64,000 nucleotides of DNA from the NCBI GenBank assembly GCA_963930655.1, contig OZ005621.1, positions 17,409,001 through 17,473,000 of the forward strand. The letters run 5' to 3'. Below the pieces are notes generated by a model. It worked only from the letters and a program-made list of their open reading frames with translations, was not told the DNA's origin and did not search any database. Shown one piece after another: positions 12,857-25,180 of this stretch. This stretch comes from Myrica gale. Taxonomy: Eukaryota; Streptophyta; Magnoliopsida; Fagales; Myricaceae. The position numbers and the translations under genes are program-made. The first letter of the stretch is position 1. Every line of letters begins with the position of its first letter.

Positions 12857-12929
12857 TAGTATAGTTTTAAACTGTTAAGCTTTAGTAGTCTATTTTTTCG
12901 CTAAATAAAAATTAGCCAGTAAAGAAGAT

Positions 12930-13152
12930 GGCATGTTCGTTTTTAGATAAATTGTAGGATATTGAATGTTTTGAAAATTTTTAGGTGATTTTAAAGTTGT
13001 ATTGGAATGCGTGTAGAAATTGTTAAAAGTGATTATTGTTTGTAAAAAAGATAATCAAGTGTTGTATTGAAATACGTGTATTTTGTGATGTTTGAATTGT
13101 AAAAAAAAAAGTAAGATACAAATCCTAAAAAAAATTAGGAATCGAACATGCC
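12930..13152. mobile_element. Second MITE of the same family, ends GGCATGTTCG / CGAACATGCC
   Basis: 223 bp with 10-bp perfect terminal inverted repeats, 73 bp from the previous MITE and similar to it inside. Two independent insertions of one family in the intergenic DNA between the helicase promoter and the GT61 gene. Confidence 0.65.
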
Positions 13153-13851
13153 CTAATATGGAATTAGGGTCGGTCCATCGTCTGAGTTAGATAACCTATC
13201 TTAAATCCGATCCGACGAATGGCCTAATACTGATAGCAAATTGAGAAACTCTAAATAAATCTATATTCCTTTTGTAAAAATATTTTAAGATACAATAAAT
13301 ATAACAAATTCATAATACGATGTTCTAAAATATAAAAAAATCTTAAACAAACACTAATTTAAGAAGATAAAAGATTAGATAATTTTTTTAATGAAAAATA
13401 ATAGATTTTGTTAAAAAAATAAGAAGGGATAGTAAGTTTCTTTTTCGAAATGAAATTCAATGAATGAATATTTGATGTCTTTTTTTAATAAAAAATTATT
13501 CAATTCGGTATAAAAGTAAAAATTGTGAGATTTTAATGTTTTGCGGTAAAATTTTCGAGTTTTTAAAAAGTTAAAAATATTCTAGATGCCAATTTAATAT
13601 TTTTAAGTGTTAATTAATGCAGTTATAGAAAAATCGAATATAAGAATCTTCTAGAATACTTCCTTAATTATCACTTCCAATCTGATCATGGGCCTCCACG
13701 AACTTCATATTCAAGTACTTCCAGTCTCATTCAGAAGAAAACTGAAAGTACTTCCAGTTTCCACATCTATCAGCTCCAATTGTAAATTTTTTTTATACAA
13801 GATATAAAGCTTTCCAACAATCTATATATGGCCTTCTGCAGAATGTAATCT
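13153..13851. other. AT-rich intergenic stretch, no gene seen
   Basis: Between the MITE pair and the GT61 stop codon. Mostly AT-rich sequence without open frames or clear repeats; a short direct repeat (aagtacttccagt) lies near 13715-13760. Probably holds the 3' UTR of the GT61 gene. Confidence 0.5.
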
Positions 13852-15853
13852 CTATCGATGCAGAAGCTCGAGGGCTTTTAACAAAGTGGGTCTAAAGCTA
13901 AACCTATTCACATCTACGTTTATATCTTGTTTGTCCGTGAACACCGACTTAAATCCTACAAATCCTTGTTTCTGGAATATTTCACGGGGGTTCATCAGAC
14001 TTTCATGGTCGCTGGGGTATTGTTGTATCAGAGTGCTCTCTTCTTTGCTTATCTTGTATTCCATGTACATAAGGTTCATAACCTTTCCGGGATTTCCGTA
14101 GTAATTTGCTGCCACCCATTCGAACCCCCCAAAGGGGAGAACCTGGATGAAAATTGCATTCTCTGGAAGGAAAATAATGTTCGTCAGACCAGCTCCATGA
14201 ACTCCCACCAGCACATCACAGGAATTTACAATTTTTGCGAACTTTGAAATGTTCCCGGTCGCCTCTGCAACTAATACCATGTAGCCCAAGCTTACTGCCA
14301 TTTTAGATATCTCCTCTACGTTGGTAAAACGGCTTGTTCTACTCCTTCCAATGATCAGAAGCTTCGGCATTTTGCGTTGACCGTCTCACATTTTGATTGC
14401 ATTAGCTCTCTTTAAGGAATAGGAACTTCTTAAGAACTCTGTGAAGTCTCTCATAGAGTATGAGTACTTTGAAGCATTGATAGTCAGCTCTTGAGTTTCT
14501 CGTTTAAGACCAACAGTCACGCGTGAGAAGCAATGGACTTCTTCTTCTTTGTCAATGTCGATCAACTCGTATCTAGTCAATTTCCTGAGGATTGCTCCAT
14601 ACTTTTCAATCCACCAAGTTTTCTTGTTGGTTATGAGGAACTGAACTTCCCCATTATATTGTCGGGAAGTTATATATAGTGGAATAAGCACGTCAGAAAA
14701 ATCGTGGAATTGGTTGCCTGCGTATCCTCCTTCAGAAAACAGAATGGCTGGAAGACTATGATTTTTAGAGCATCGAGGGAGTTCCTCGTGACCGGATATG
14801 GATTTGACTGACCATTCCCTCACATGTTTCATTGCTTCCCCGTCAAATTTTCTAGCATAAGGTTTTATACTCCACGAGTTATTTGTTCCTTCCAAGATGT
14901 TCATTGAAGGTGAAACAAAGAAAACGGTGGAAGAATTTTCTTGAATCCTTACATCGCCCTGAAGTTCACAAATATCTGCTCGTTCCATAACATTGCATAG
15001 TGGCTCCATTTTCTTCATCACAGGCTCCTTTTTCTCGGGCACATGTTCAGTTTTCTCTATCACCATTTCTGCAGCTAAGAAATGAAGATCAAGACAACAG
15101 ACGAAGCTAATTTTGTGTTAGTTCATGGATTTGCTTATGACTATATTTGACTACACAAGGTTGCATTTAACCAAAAATTCTGCTGAATAAGCTAGTCCTC
15201 CACTTTCAAATGCATTTGCATCCTCTTCAAGATTGATCAAAGCTTACCTTTAAAAGTTTCCTGGGAGCTGCTTGTATTCTTCTCTGATAAGTCAGTCATT
15301 GGCCCCAAGGGTGGGGAAGAGGAGCTGCTTGTATTCTTCTCTGAGAAGACGGTTGCTGGCCCCGAGGGCATGGAGGGGGAGCTGCTTGTCTCTGACCAGC
15401 ATACTTTTGAAACCAGCAGCCATCGACAGCTTCAAGTTCACTGTGAAACAAACATAAGCGAAAAAGACAGTGAAATGGCTTCTCAAAACATAGCAATGTC
15501 GCTCCAAAACGTAACGTGTTTTATAAGCAAATGTGGGCTGCATGTAAGAAGGACCTTTAGGTAACATAGATGATCAAAACAGCTAAAATTGCCACAATAC
15601 TTTGATACAGAGCAATTATTCCTAATTTTTCAAGTATCTCTCTCTGTTTCTGTTTGTGTGTGCGAGTATTCGGAATGTTGAACATAGAGAACAGAAGGTA
15701 GGAGGACGTACAAATTGGTAGAGGAACCAAATGAGGCGTAAACACAGTGCAATAGCTTAATGCAATGAACAAGCAGCCAACAAATGCTCCATATCCAAAT
15801 ATTCTCTGATCATGCTTGCTAAAGCTTCTGGCAAAAAAATCATCGTGCATCAT
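13852..15853 (-). pseudogene. GT61-family glycosyltransferase, broken by a frameshift and an in-frame TGA
   Basis: Three exons with GT-AG introns: 15712-15853, 15248-15440 and 13852-15068, about 517 codons, a normal GT61 length. The family is Golgi type-II membrane enzymes adding xylose, arabinose or GlcNAc to cell-wall xylan or glycoproteins. Seen: ATG at 15853, cytoplasmic FFARSFSKHDQ, membrane segment FGYGAFVGCLFIALSYCTVF, a Ser-rich stem, then the catalytic region FSEGGYAGNQFHDFSD and the GT61 signature VLVGVHGAGLTN. Two lesions: near 15388-15393 the frame changes inside exon 2 (looks like loss of two bases before the SSS stretch), and codon 14386-14388 is TGA between NAIKM and DGQRK, where relatives usually carry a basic residue. 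The rest of the frame is very clean, so loss is recent or the allele is special. Sequencing error cannot be excluded. Confidence 0.85.
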
Positions 15854-17225
15854 TTTGGCAGCTAAGAAGAGCAACCCTTTGATCAGGTTCTAAAAGGGCA
15901 TTCTACAAGTGGTGACTCTGTCTCTGAAAGTAAAATGATCATCCAAACAATTAGTCTAACCTTTTAATACCTCAAAATGCACTACCTTATGAAGTTTGAT
16001 TGGACGGCAAAGCAAGACTTAAAACTTTTGGTTGACAATTGAAAGTAGTTGAGGCGCATTGTCTGTGAATTAGTTGCTCCCCACGAAGTTGTTAGCTACA
16101 GGAAAATGTCTAAAAAGCTAAAAAAATCGTATGCGAGGGACTCGCTGGTTGACTGTCGGGCATAGCCTCCACCATGATTGCTATAGGGGATATTTCTTGC
16201 ATACATGGAGAATGAACCAAGGGTCGTGGATTTGAGAAATAAGCATATCATAGTTACTAATTACTTATCCAAAGGACCAAAAAAAAACAGAGTATTATTG
16301 TAGAAGGATACATAGAATGTCTCAAAACTGCAACGTGGGTGAGTTGTTTGGTGTTTTCAGTTCTCGATAATAATGGATACTATCAGGGATTCAACAAGTT
16401 GGTCATCTTCTCACGGGACACACATGGCATTTTTCAAATTAAATGCCAAGGTGTCAGCTAATATTTTCGAGACCAACCCAAAGGGCTTCCTCAGAGATTG
16501 AACGACTACACTTTACTGTGGGACAAGAATATCCTAAAATGTTTCATTTAAGGTATCATTTCATGGTACCTAAGAAATGTCCAGAAAAAATATAGGGAAA
16601 ACAACCTCTGATTTTTGCATAATTTTCTGGCAAGAAGTGCTAAAAGGGATAGTCGATGCAGAAATGTAGGTCAAGGGGCGTCCTTTTTTACTTGTGCAGA
16701 AAACTAAAATTGAATCAATGATTTGAAGTAATGGCTCCTCTGATATTCATCTTCGAGGCACTCACATTGCCCCAACATTGACTAGACAAAGGAAATGTCT
16801 TGTTTTACCAATTTTTCTTTCTCACTCTTGTGGCCTTATGAATGGATATTAGTTAAAATCCGTGTCTCGTTTCCCAGATAAATTCGGCCCCAATTCGACA
16901 TGGACAAAAGCTAGGCAAGTACTTATCCCATAAAAAAGAAGAAAAAAAATTAGAAGCTACGCGCATGGCAGGCGGCTATTGAAATAATAATTCAGTGCTG
17001 CCGACTTTGCTAATAAATTTTGCTTCTGTTTATCTTTCCTTGTCCTTTGACAAAGGTTTTCTTCTTCTTTCTTCCTTGGAGACAAAATGCAATACATGAT
17101 AAGACATCAACGTCCTGGTTTACAACTTTTATACCAGAAAATTCTTTGAACAATGACATCTACCATTCTGCTAGAGACACGGAAGGGCAAATGACAAATG
17201 AATTGAGTAACAACATGTGGAAGAC
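15854..17225. other. Intergenic DNA upstream of the GT61 pseudogene
   Basis: No gene, element end or strong repeat recognised. It should contain the GT61 promoter (nearest 15854) and, at its right end, sequence downstream of the truncated second GT61 copy. Confidence 0.4.
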
Positions 17226-17333
17226 TATGGCTTTCTGCAGAATGTAATCTCTATTGATGCAGAAGCTCGAGGGCTTTTAACAAAGTGGGTCTAAACCTAT
17301 TCAGGTCGATGTTTACATCTTGTCTGTCTAATC
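17226..17333 (-). pseudogene. 3' end of a second GT61 copy, cut by a transposon
   Basis: Near-identical to the last ~105 bp of the GT61 gene at 13829-13935. On minus it reads QDVNIDLNRFRPTLLKALEL then LHQ and a stop, keeping the frame. Similarity stops at about 17333, where CACTA-type sequence starts, so the rest of this tandem copy was lost or displaced. Confidence 0.75.
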
Positions 17334-17339
17334 TCGTCA

Positions 17340-20300
17340 TGTACAATCTGTGCGCACTATTATATAAAATGGTCCGAACAGGATTACATAGCGTCTGGAC
17401 GCTGTCGTAAAGACCGTACCTTTGTTTCATTCATGACGAAATATCTATTTGTCATCCTCATAACTCGTTCGGACTACTACGTATACCGTTCGGACTCTTC
17501 GTCAGACGAACACGTTCCGACCGGTGCACACCTTTATAACTGTTCGGACGGAGTAATTAAACGCGAAGAGTTCGGACGGGTAGTTATGCGTGCACATGTT
17601 ATCGAGGCCAAATAACCGTTAGGACCACCTTTGTTATCGTTCGAACGATTTGCTTTGTATTTAAATTAATTTAATTAAAAATTTAAAAAATTTAAAAGTA
17701 ATATAAATAAAAAGATATTCGATGCTCATAATATAATAAAATGTCTACAAATATGCAATTGTTAAAAAAAAGTAAATTAAATACATAATCGATAACTTGA
17801 TAAGGTAGTGAAAATACAATATAAATCTACACAATTTTTCGTTTGGGTGTCGAACGAGATTGCAGCTGTTTGATCTGCTCCATCATCTGCTCACGCAGAT
17901 GCTCCGCTGTTAGTTGCATCCTCCGTTCTTGTTGTTCCATTATGGTCCTTTGCTGCTCCTGCATCATCTTTTGGAACTTCTCGTCTTTTTTGCGTTGCTG
18001 CTCCGCCATCATCTGTAACAGCTCTTTGTCTTTCTTTCATTGTTGCTCTTCCATCATCTGCAGAAATCCACATGACAACCTTATTAGTATGTGTCATTTT
18101 ATAAAGCAACAGACTAATTTCATCAAATTCTAGATTTTTTTCTTACAGAACATGCATGAGTAAGACAATCTCACGCGTACTACCTCGAACATGTTTGATT
18201 CCGGACATCGCTACAAATGAAGAACAATGAATTTAAAATTCAGTTAAGCATAGAAATTTAAAAAGGTTGACGGTGTAAGATACTTACATGCACAACTACT
18301 CTGAGTGCCACTGGTTGTGGTGGAGGACGGTAATTCATTCATATCCCTAAGGGAAGGACCCGATACTGCTAGCGTTATCTGAACTTCGTGTAAATTCTTA
18401 AATGGGGGCTAGGGTTACTAAATCAATATGCATGACAATACATAGAACCGTTCGGACATAACATAACGTCCGAACAATACATATCATCGTTAGGACATTT
18501 TTCCAAAAACGTCTGATCCAAATAAATGGGTCTGGACAGGCTATATGCCGTTCGGACTGCGATTGTCGAATATTACAGTTCTTCGCCGCACAAACTCTAT
18601 TTTCACCACAAATTCATGTCAAAATCAACCCAAATCAGAAACACTTCAATATAAACACATCACAACCAACCCCAAGCTCCATGGCTATCATTTTAGACCC
18701 TAAAAATTGAAAAAATGCATCCTTTGATATCCTAAATTCATGTTTTCATACTATAACAAAAGAAATTTTAAAACTCACTAACCTCAAATGAAATCCAAGG
18801 CGAAATCTCAAATGAATTGCTCATTTCACACCCTTTTCAATGAGATTGATATCCAAAATCAGCTCATTTTTCTCCTCTTGCTCAAATCTCTCAAAATTTC
18901 TAAGTTTTTTACATTTTGGCTATACTGTCTACGATTTCCCATCCTTTAAATGAATACAAGTTGTTCGGACGCTTTTAATGTAGTTCGGACGCCTATGTGT
19001 ATAATTTTGAATGAGAATCATTGCCGACTAAAATTTCACACAGTCCAAACGATATCAAACCAACCGTCCGAACTGAATCTTTAATTTCAAGCGTTCCGAC
19101 CATATAAATTAGTGTTGAGACGGTTGTTTTTACATAATACGACACTGTTTGAGCTTATAGTAAACCGTCCGGACGGTAACCTTAACGTCCGAACGGTTAT
19201 TGACGTTTTTTTAAAAAAAAAAACTTATACAATGAAATTTATTAGCAAGTTTTAAATAGTCAAAGTTAGTTAATAATATAAATAACCTTAAGTGTGTTAA
19301 ATTCTAAAAATAATATTTATTTGAATGAGTATACCAAAATTAGAAATGTAACATTAATTAAAATATTATATTAAGTTCCAATAAATACAAATAACATAAA
19401 TATATCAAATATCATCAAAACATAATATGAACTAAATAACATCAAATAAATACCAATACATATCCACAAAACATAATATAAAGGTAAAATGTCCTCAAAA
19501 CATAATAAATAAATGTTCAAATAAAACAAAACTAATAGATGTCCACAAAGCAGTTAGACTACTGCTTATCATCATCATCACCATCAGTGAGTTTCAGAAC
19601 GTGACACACTTGGCGAAGGTGCTCCTCTATCAGCACAACCCGTTCACTCAAGGGAAAGAGCTCTACACCTGTTGTCACGCCCTTCAGGACCTCATTAAGT
19701 ACAAAGATTTCCTTCCTCCACCCAACGTCCATATTCGCGCACTTCTACTCCAAAGCTGTTAGCCGAAGACTGATATCATTGACCATGACTTGAGTGGGCT
19801 GCAAGACCGACTTGTTTGAGGGCATCGCGAACATGCACCAAATGAACCTCCATATGTCTGATGAGTGTCTGGAGCTGTATCGGAACAGTATGGATAGACT
19901 GGGACAACTGAGACTTCTTTCAAAGAGACAGTTTCATCTGCATAATATTCAGCTCTTCCATTAGAACCCTATTCGCACAATGAATGTGTCGACTCCACTA
20001 TCGCCCGAATATTCTCCTTTAACTCCGCTAAAAAAGCATTTTCCCAAGGTGGTCACTTTGTTTGTCCCTCGACATTGGTGATACTTCTCCTAAAGTGTTC
20101 CATCGTCAACCTAGCAAAACCGTTCGCACGAACGTCAAACTGTGTCGTTTAAATTTTCGGACGTTCGCACGTAACAATACCGTTCGGACTGTATCGATGT
20201 CACAGGTCTGAAGTTTTGCAACGTGGAATCACATGATTTGCGGAAGAAGCGCTCATAACTGTGCTGACCTTTTTATTACCTTCCGGACTCTGTTATTTTT

Positions 20301-21060
20301 TTTCCGTCGGAACGCGGTTTGTAACTTTCGGACTGTGATTTGTGTTCATGAAGATTTTTAATTTGTCACTATATCCTCACGATTATGATTCGTTAGGTAA
20401 TGTACATTCAGAGTTTGTATAAAACGTGTCCGGACGACATTGTAAAAATTGTGACGATTCTAATGGTCACTCAGTTACGACGATTTGAAATTTGTCACCC
20501 TGTACAGTGTTCGAATGGTTTTCATGTTCGTTCTGACGTATAAAGTGTCCGGACCATACGTGTTTCTGCTTTATTTTTATACGTGGCCCAATCAAATTTA
20601 ACGTCATTAAATATGCCGATAGATTCGAAATGGATCTAGAACTTTAACCGTCCGGACAGGTTTTATTGGTCCCGACGTTGAGTAGAAGAATCTGAATTAA
20701 CCATCCGGACGACCTTTTTGTGTTGTCCGGACGGTGGCAAAAAATTGTGACGATTTTAATGGTCACTCAGTTACGACGATTTGCAATTTGTTACCCAGAA
20801 TAGAGTTTGGACGGTGTATTTGGGAGTTTGGATGAGTTTATTTTTTGTGACGAGTTTTATTGTCACTCATTCGCGACGCGTGTATGTCGTTACACTAGAT
20901 ATAGGTCCGAACGTTGTTTTGACTGGTCCGGACGGTTTTGGCATTCCTGGATTGTTTTGGGTGACAAAATTAATTTTTTGTCAGGGAAAGTAAACTTTAG
21001 GTGACAAAATTTGGTTTGACACCCTAAATTTTGTCACCTAAACCTATATTTCTTGTAGTG
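17340..21060. mobile_element. CACTA (En/Spm-like) transposon, non-autonomous or left-truncated
   Basis: The right end reads TTTCTTGTAGTG (21049-21060), the reverse of a CACTACAAGAAA terminus. Many direct and inverted subterminal copies of GTTCGGACG or its complement occur at 17360-17640, 18440-18560, 18960-19200 and 20110-20990. Near the right end a unit containing TGGTCACTCAGTTACGACGA repeats about 300 bp apart (around 20447 and 20747). I did not find a matching left CACTACAAG terminus; CACTATTATA at 17352 is only a weak candidate. The interior keeps pieces of coding sequence (17827-18012, roughly 19560-20110) but no transposase catalytic domain. Confidence 0.75.
17827..18012 (-). pseudogene. 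Coiled-coil C-terminal fragment of a CACTA-encoded protein
   Basis: Sixty-one residues on minus, rich in Q, E, M and R (QQRKKDEKFQKMMQEQQ, ending STPKRKIV), forming a strong coiled coil with a basic tail. This is typical of the C-terminus of plant Ptta/En/Spm-type transposon proteins. Only the final exon part is preserved. Confidence 0.5.
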
Positions 21061-21709
21061 CTACTATAATATATTTTTAAATGACTTAGTACTTCAAGGC
21101 CACTCACCCGAATTTTTATTTAGTGTGTTCATTATAATATTAATAAGAAAAAAAAGTTAGCGACAAGTGTTAATGGAACCATCTTCTAGCTAGCTACCGG
21201 CTAAATTATCACATGCAAATTAATATTTGAACCTTATGAGCTTTCTAGCCACGACTAGTCGAGCGTCTATTAAATTAACAAACTGAACTTAATTGGCTAA
21301 CGTGATGATTAAGAGAGAATTGACCGAATTAAAAAAAAAGAAGAGAAATAAATTAAGAAAATAGATGGTGGCCTCCCTGTAGTACTCCTCAATGTACCTA
21401 TTTGATCTCCCCCACAATCTCAATTAATTGAAAAACGGCTATGATTATTAATGGAGCAAACTTAATTGGTAATCGTTGTTAATTAATTTGTGGATGGTGA
21501 AGACGATATCATGAGTAACTTTCATAATCATGCCAAAATGTGAATTGCTAAAAGAGCAACTTACACATTGAGATCTTTTTTTTTTTCTAAGTACACATGG
21601 AGATCAAATGCATATATAATGATCAAGTAGAGATCACATCATCTTGCAGCTTATGAAAGAATGAAGTAATATTATACTATCAGCTGCCTCAGTACTCTGA
21701 TATTCCTAG
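21061..21709. other. Intergenic DNA between CACTA and LTR fossils
   Basis: AT-rich, no gene. Contains the ultra-short LINE tail at 21576-21591. Confidence 0.4.
21576..21591 (-). mobile_element. Ultra-short LINE 3' tail (T-run plus ctaag)
   Basis: Sixteen bases flanked by TACACATTGAGATC (21562-21575) and TACACATGGAGATC (21592-21605), a 14-bp duplication with one mismatch. The inserted T-run plus ctaag equals the 3' terminus of the retroposon at 28396-29230. Confidence 0.6.
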
Positions 21710-23008
21710 GATTAAGGCAACCCAAGAGGGGGGGTGAATCGAGTTTCAAAACTTTTTCGAAAAAATACCCCAAAGAATGTGTTTGCTAGCTACAAGTCTT
21801 ACAAATGAGATTGATTGCAATAAAGAATTAAACACAAGAGAAAACTTTAAAGCAATTAACTAGTAGCACAAATAAAGGAGTTAAGGGAAGAGAAGCAAAC
21901 ACAATATTTTAAGTGGTTCGACAAGCCCGCCTACGTCCACCCCTCAAGCTCCTTTACCGAGCCTTGAGGTTTCTCCACTATTCTCCCTTCAACCAAGGGA
22001 AAGGTTTCCTTACACTTGAGCTTGAGAAAATCCTCTTCAAGCCTCAAGAACGAGTTTGAGAACAAACTACTTCAAACTCCTTCTTTCGATGAACAAACCA
22101 CTTTAAACTCCTTCTTTCGATGAACAAACCTCACCGAAAGGATACAAGAGAATCACTCTCTTAGCAATGTGTATGGTTGAACGAAATTTCCTCTAAAACT
22201 CCCTTGATGAAGTGGATATTACAATGAGAAATAACTAGCTCTTAGGCTTCACACAATAACAACGATGTGAAAATGAAGAATATGTGTGAATGATGTTTGA
22301 ATAAAGATTGGAAGGTTTTTGATCACTCTAAGCCTTTGTAAAATGATTATGGACAGTTGAGTTATGTTTCAAAGGCGTGTGAATGACTTTATATAGACCC
22401 CATGAGAAAAATAGTCGTTTATAGCCGTTAGAGTGATCTGTTAAAACGAGCCGGTCAACCGTTACATGAACTGGTCGACCGCTTCAAGTTACCGTTACAC
22501 AACTGTCACTTTGTCAGAAGCGTAACAACTCTTTAATAAATGCAACCGGTCGACCGCTACATCAAGCGGTCGTAGGGTTCGGTCGCCCGCTTCATTGAGC
22601 AGGTCGACCTTCTCAACTGAAGTTTGATCCTATTGATTTAAAACTTGATTTTGACCAACTTAAAATACCCAATTTTAAACTCTAACTTCTCAAAAGTATA
22701 TAAAAAGGTTTGTGAGTATATTTGGGATATTTTGAAGCCATTAAAAAGGTTTTAATCTTTCGAAAAATGTTAAAACGGTTTATGCAAGTTTTGAAGACTT
22801 ATGCATGTGTGTGATTGAAATTCTTGTTAAAGATGAAGTCTTAGAGTTACAAAGATTACCCTAGCATCTTGAGTCTTCACTTTAAGAGCACTTCCATTGA
22901 ATGTGACGTTGCTTGATGACTCCGTGCTCATTTTGGATTCGCTTTGCTTCACATCTCAATTACTTCTATTGTTATCATCAAAACATTGATTGTGACTAAA
23001 AGCCAACA
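21710..23008 (-). mobile_element. Copia-type (SIRE/Maximus-like) LTR fossil, solo
   Basis: On minus it begins TGTTGGCTTTTAGTCACAAT at 23008 and runs about 1.3 kb to the conserved CTCTTGGGTTGCC end. Inside are repeated GGTCGACCG-like motifs (22440-22610) and the family motif GCTTGAGGGGTGGACGTAGG. No internal coding region accompanies it, so it is probably a solo LTR. The left boundary is approximate. Confidence 0.7.
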
Positions 23009-23097
23009 TACTCTACGTCTGAAGTAGATGAAGCCTGTAGTAGGATTCTACTGTAAAACAAATAAAATAATGACTGCATAGCGTATATAGTCCTTTA

Positions 23098-23621
23098 TGT
23101 TGGCTTTAATTTGTTCACAATCGATATTTTGATGATTTGAATAAATGGATTAAGTTTACAAAATGAACATCTTCAAACAAAGACATTTTTATCAAAGAGA
23201 GAAAGACAAGAAGATTGAAGATCAAAAAGATGCAAGAAGCTCAAAAGTGAAGATTCAAAACCATATGATATAATCTTGTAACTCTTAGTTTCACTTTTGA
23301 CAATGGTTTGAAGCACTCACTTGCATATCTTTTAAACCGTGTATAAATTTCGCATCACAAGTTTGACAACCAAATATGCTTTAAATGTTTTCAAATCATC
23401 CAAATATAAACTCTCAAGCCTTTGTCATACTTTTGGGAAGTTGGTTTTTGAAATGAGATTTCAAAAACGTCAAAAATGAGCTTTTTAATTGTAGCGGTCT
23501 ATGAAAATGATCTGCAGTAGTCGACCTCTACATGAAGTGGATCATGTGACAAAATTTGACAGCATTCAATTTTTATGACCGTTGGGCAATGACTATTTGA
23601 AGCGGTCGACTGGTACAATGG
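23098..23621 (+). mobile_element. Partial LTR fossil of the same copia-type family
   Basis: Begins TGTTGGCTTTAATTTGTTCA and follows the family sequence for about 520 bp, then meets the start of the next copy. Looks broken. Confidence 0.6.
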
Positions 23622-23623
23622 TA

Positions 23624-25180
23624 TGTTGGCTTTTGTGCACAATCGAGGTTTTGATGATTTCAATAAATGAATGAGTTTACAAAATGGACATCTTCAAAGA
23701 CAAAGATAACTTGACGAAAAGAGCCAAACCTTGAAGAAAGAAGAACAAGAAGATGCAAGGAGCTTAAAGTGAAGATTCAAGACCTTAGGGTATAATCCTT
23801 GTAACTCTTTATTTCACATTTGACAAGGATTTGAATCACGCACTTGCATATCTTTCAAAACATGCATAAACTGTTTTAAGTTTTGTTTGAAAGATTAAAA
23901 TGTTTTTATAGGTTTCAAAACATCCCAATCAAACCTCCAAACCTTCATATACTTATGGGAAGTATGTCTTCCAAATTGGGTGTTTAAAAGTGGTCAAAAA
24001 CCTTATTTTTAAAAGAATCGGATCATGCTTAAGTTGAGGAGGTCGACCGGCTGTTCAAGCGGTCGACCGGTCCTTCGACCGCCTCATGTAGCGGTCGACC
24101 GGTTGGTTTTGACAAAAGAGCAGTTGAGCTTCTGACAATATGACCGTTGGAGTAACGGTAACTTGAAGCGGTCGACCGACTCGTTTTAGCAAAAACTCCC
24201 AACGGCTAGTTTTCATATGCGACCTATAAATACACCTTCATTTCGTCTAAAATGTAAATCCAACGACCACATATCATTTGTATAGCTTGGGAAATAATCT
24301 AAACCTTCCTATTTCATATTTCTCATATCATTCACACAAATTACACTTTCACATCCTTGTCTTTGTGTGAATCAAGAGATAGAGCTTTTCACTTTTATAT
24401 CTACTCTTTGAGAGAGTCTTGTTCCTCAATCTACCTATCAAAATAGATGTTTCCTTTAGTGAGGTTATTCACTAAAGTGCAGCCTACTGCGCAGTAGGCT
24501 GCACTGCGCACAGTGCCTACTGCGCAGAGCAGTAGGCAGTGTGCCGTTCGCTTTTTTTAAAAAATGAATGCGCAGTGCCTATCGAAACACAGCGTTCGAA
24601 TTTTTTTTTAAAAAAATATTTCTTTTTTTTTAAAAAATCACTGCACAGCGACTACTGCCGTTCGAATTTTTTTTTTTAAAATTAAATCCGGTCTGGACCA
24701 CTTTTTAAAGTGGTCCAGACCGGACCGCATTTTATAAAACCGGACCGGACCACTTATAAGTGGTCTGGTCCGGTCCTTAAATATAAGGCAACCGGAAATG
24801 CGGTTCGGACCGGATTGCGGTCCGAAAACCGGACCGCATTTTCGGTTTTCAGCCCTAGGGGAAGCATTGTACGGTTCTCTAGCACCTGGAAGCTAGAGTG
24901 TACAGCATTTGGAGAATATTGAGAAAGCGTCAAGGCTCGGTAAAGGAGCTTGAGGGGTGGATGTAGGCGGGTTCGTCGAACTACCTAAAAATCTCGTGTT
25001 TGCTGTCTAAACCATTCTCTTTACATTTAGCATTTATTTACCTATCACATCAATACTTGCTTAAATACTTGTGTAAAATTATCATTTACTTTGCAAACAC
25101 GACTTTGTGGGTTAAAAGCGAAAATGTTTAGAAACTCAATTCATCTCCTCTTGGGTTGCCTTAATCTTAAGAATGACACT
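23624..25180 (+). mobile_element. Copia-type LTR fossil with a hAT-like insertion
   Basis: Begins TGTTGGCTTTTGTGCACAAT and ends near the CTCTTGGGTTGCC motif (25150-25163). It carries the same GGTCGACCG repeats (24040-24180) and GCTTGAGGGGTGGATGTAGG (24949). Length is stretched by an insertion at about 24476-24857. Same family as the minus copy at 21710-23008. Confidence 0.7.
24476..24857. mobile_element. Hairpin-rich hAT-like insertion
   Basis: Starts with a perfect 30-bp palindrome (24476-24505, half-site AGTGCAGCCTACTGC). It contains further hairpins built from CCGGTCTGGACCACTTT (24689-24724) and CCGGACCGGACCACTT. The right end GGTTTTCAGCCCTA resembles a hAT terminus (TAGGGCTGAAAACC). The left terminus and an 8-bp duplication are not clear. 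Confidence 0.5.

Noticed and set aside
17352-17370. CACTATTATA as the left terminus of the large CACTA element
   Set aside because: It does not match the right terminus beyond CACTA, and flanking trinucleotides differ (GCG and CTA).
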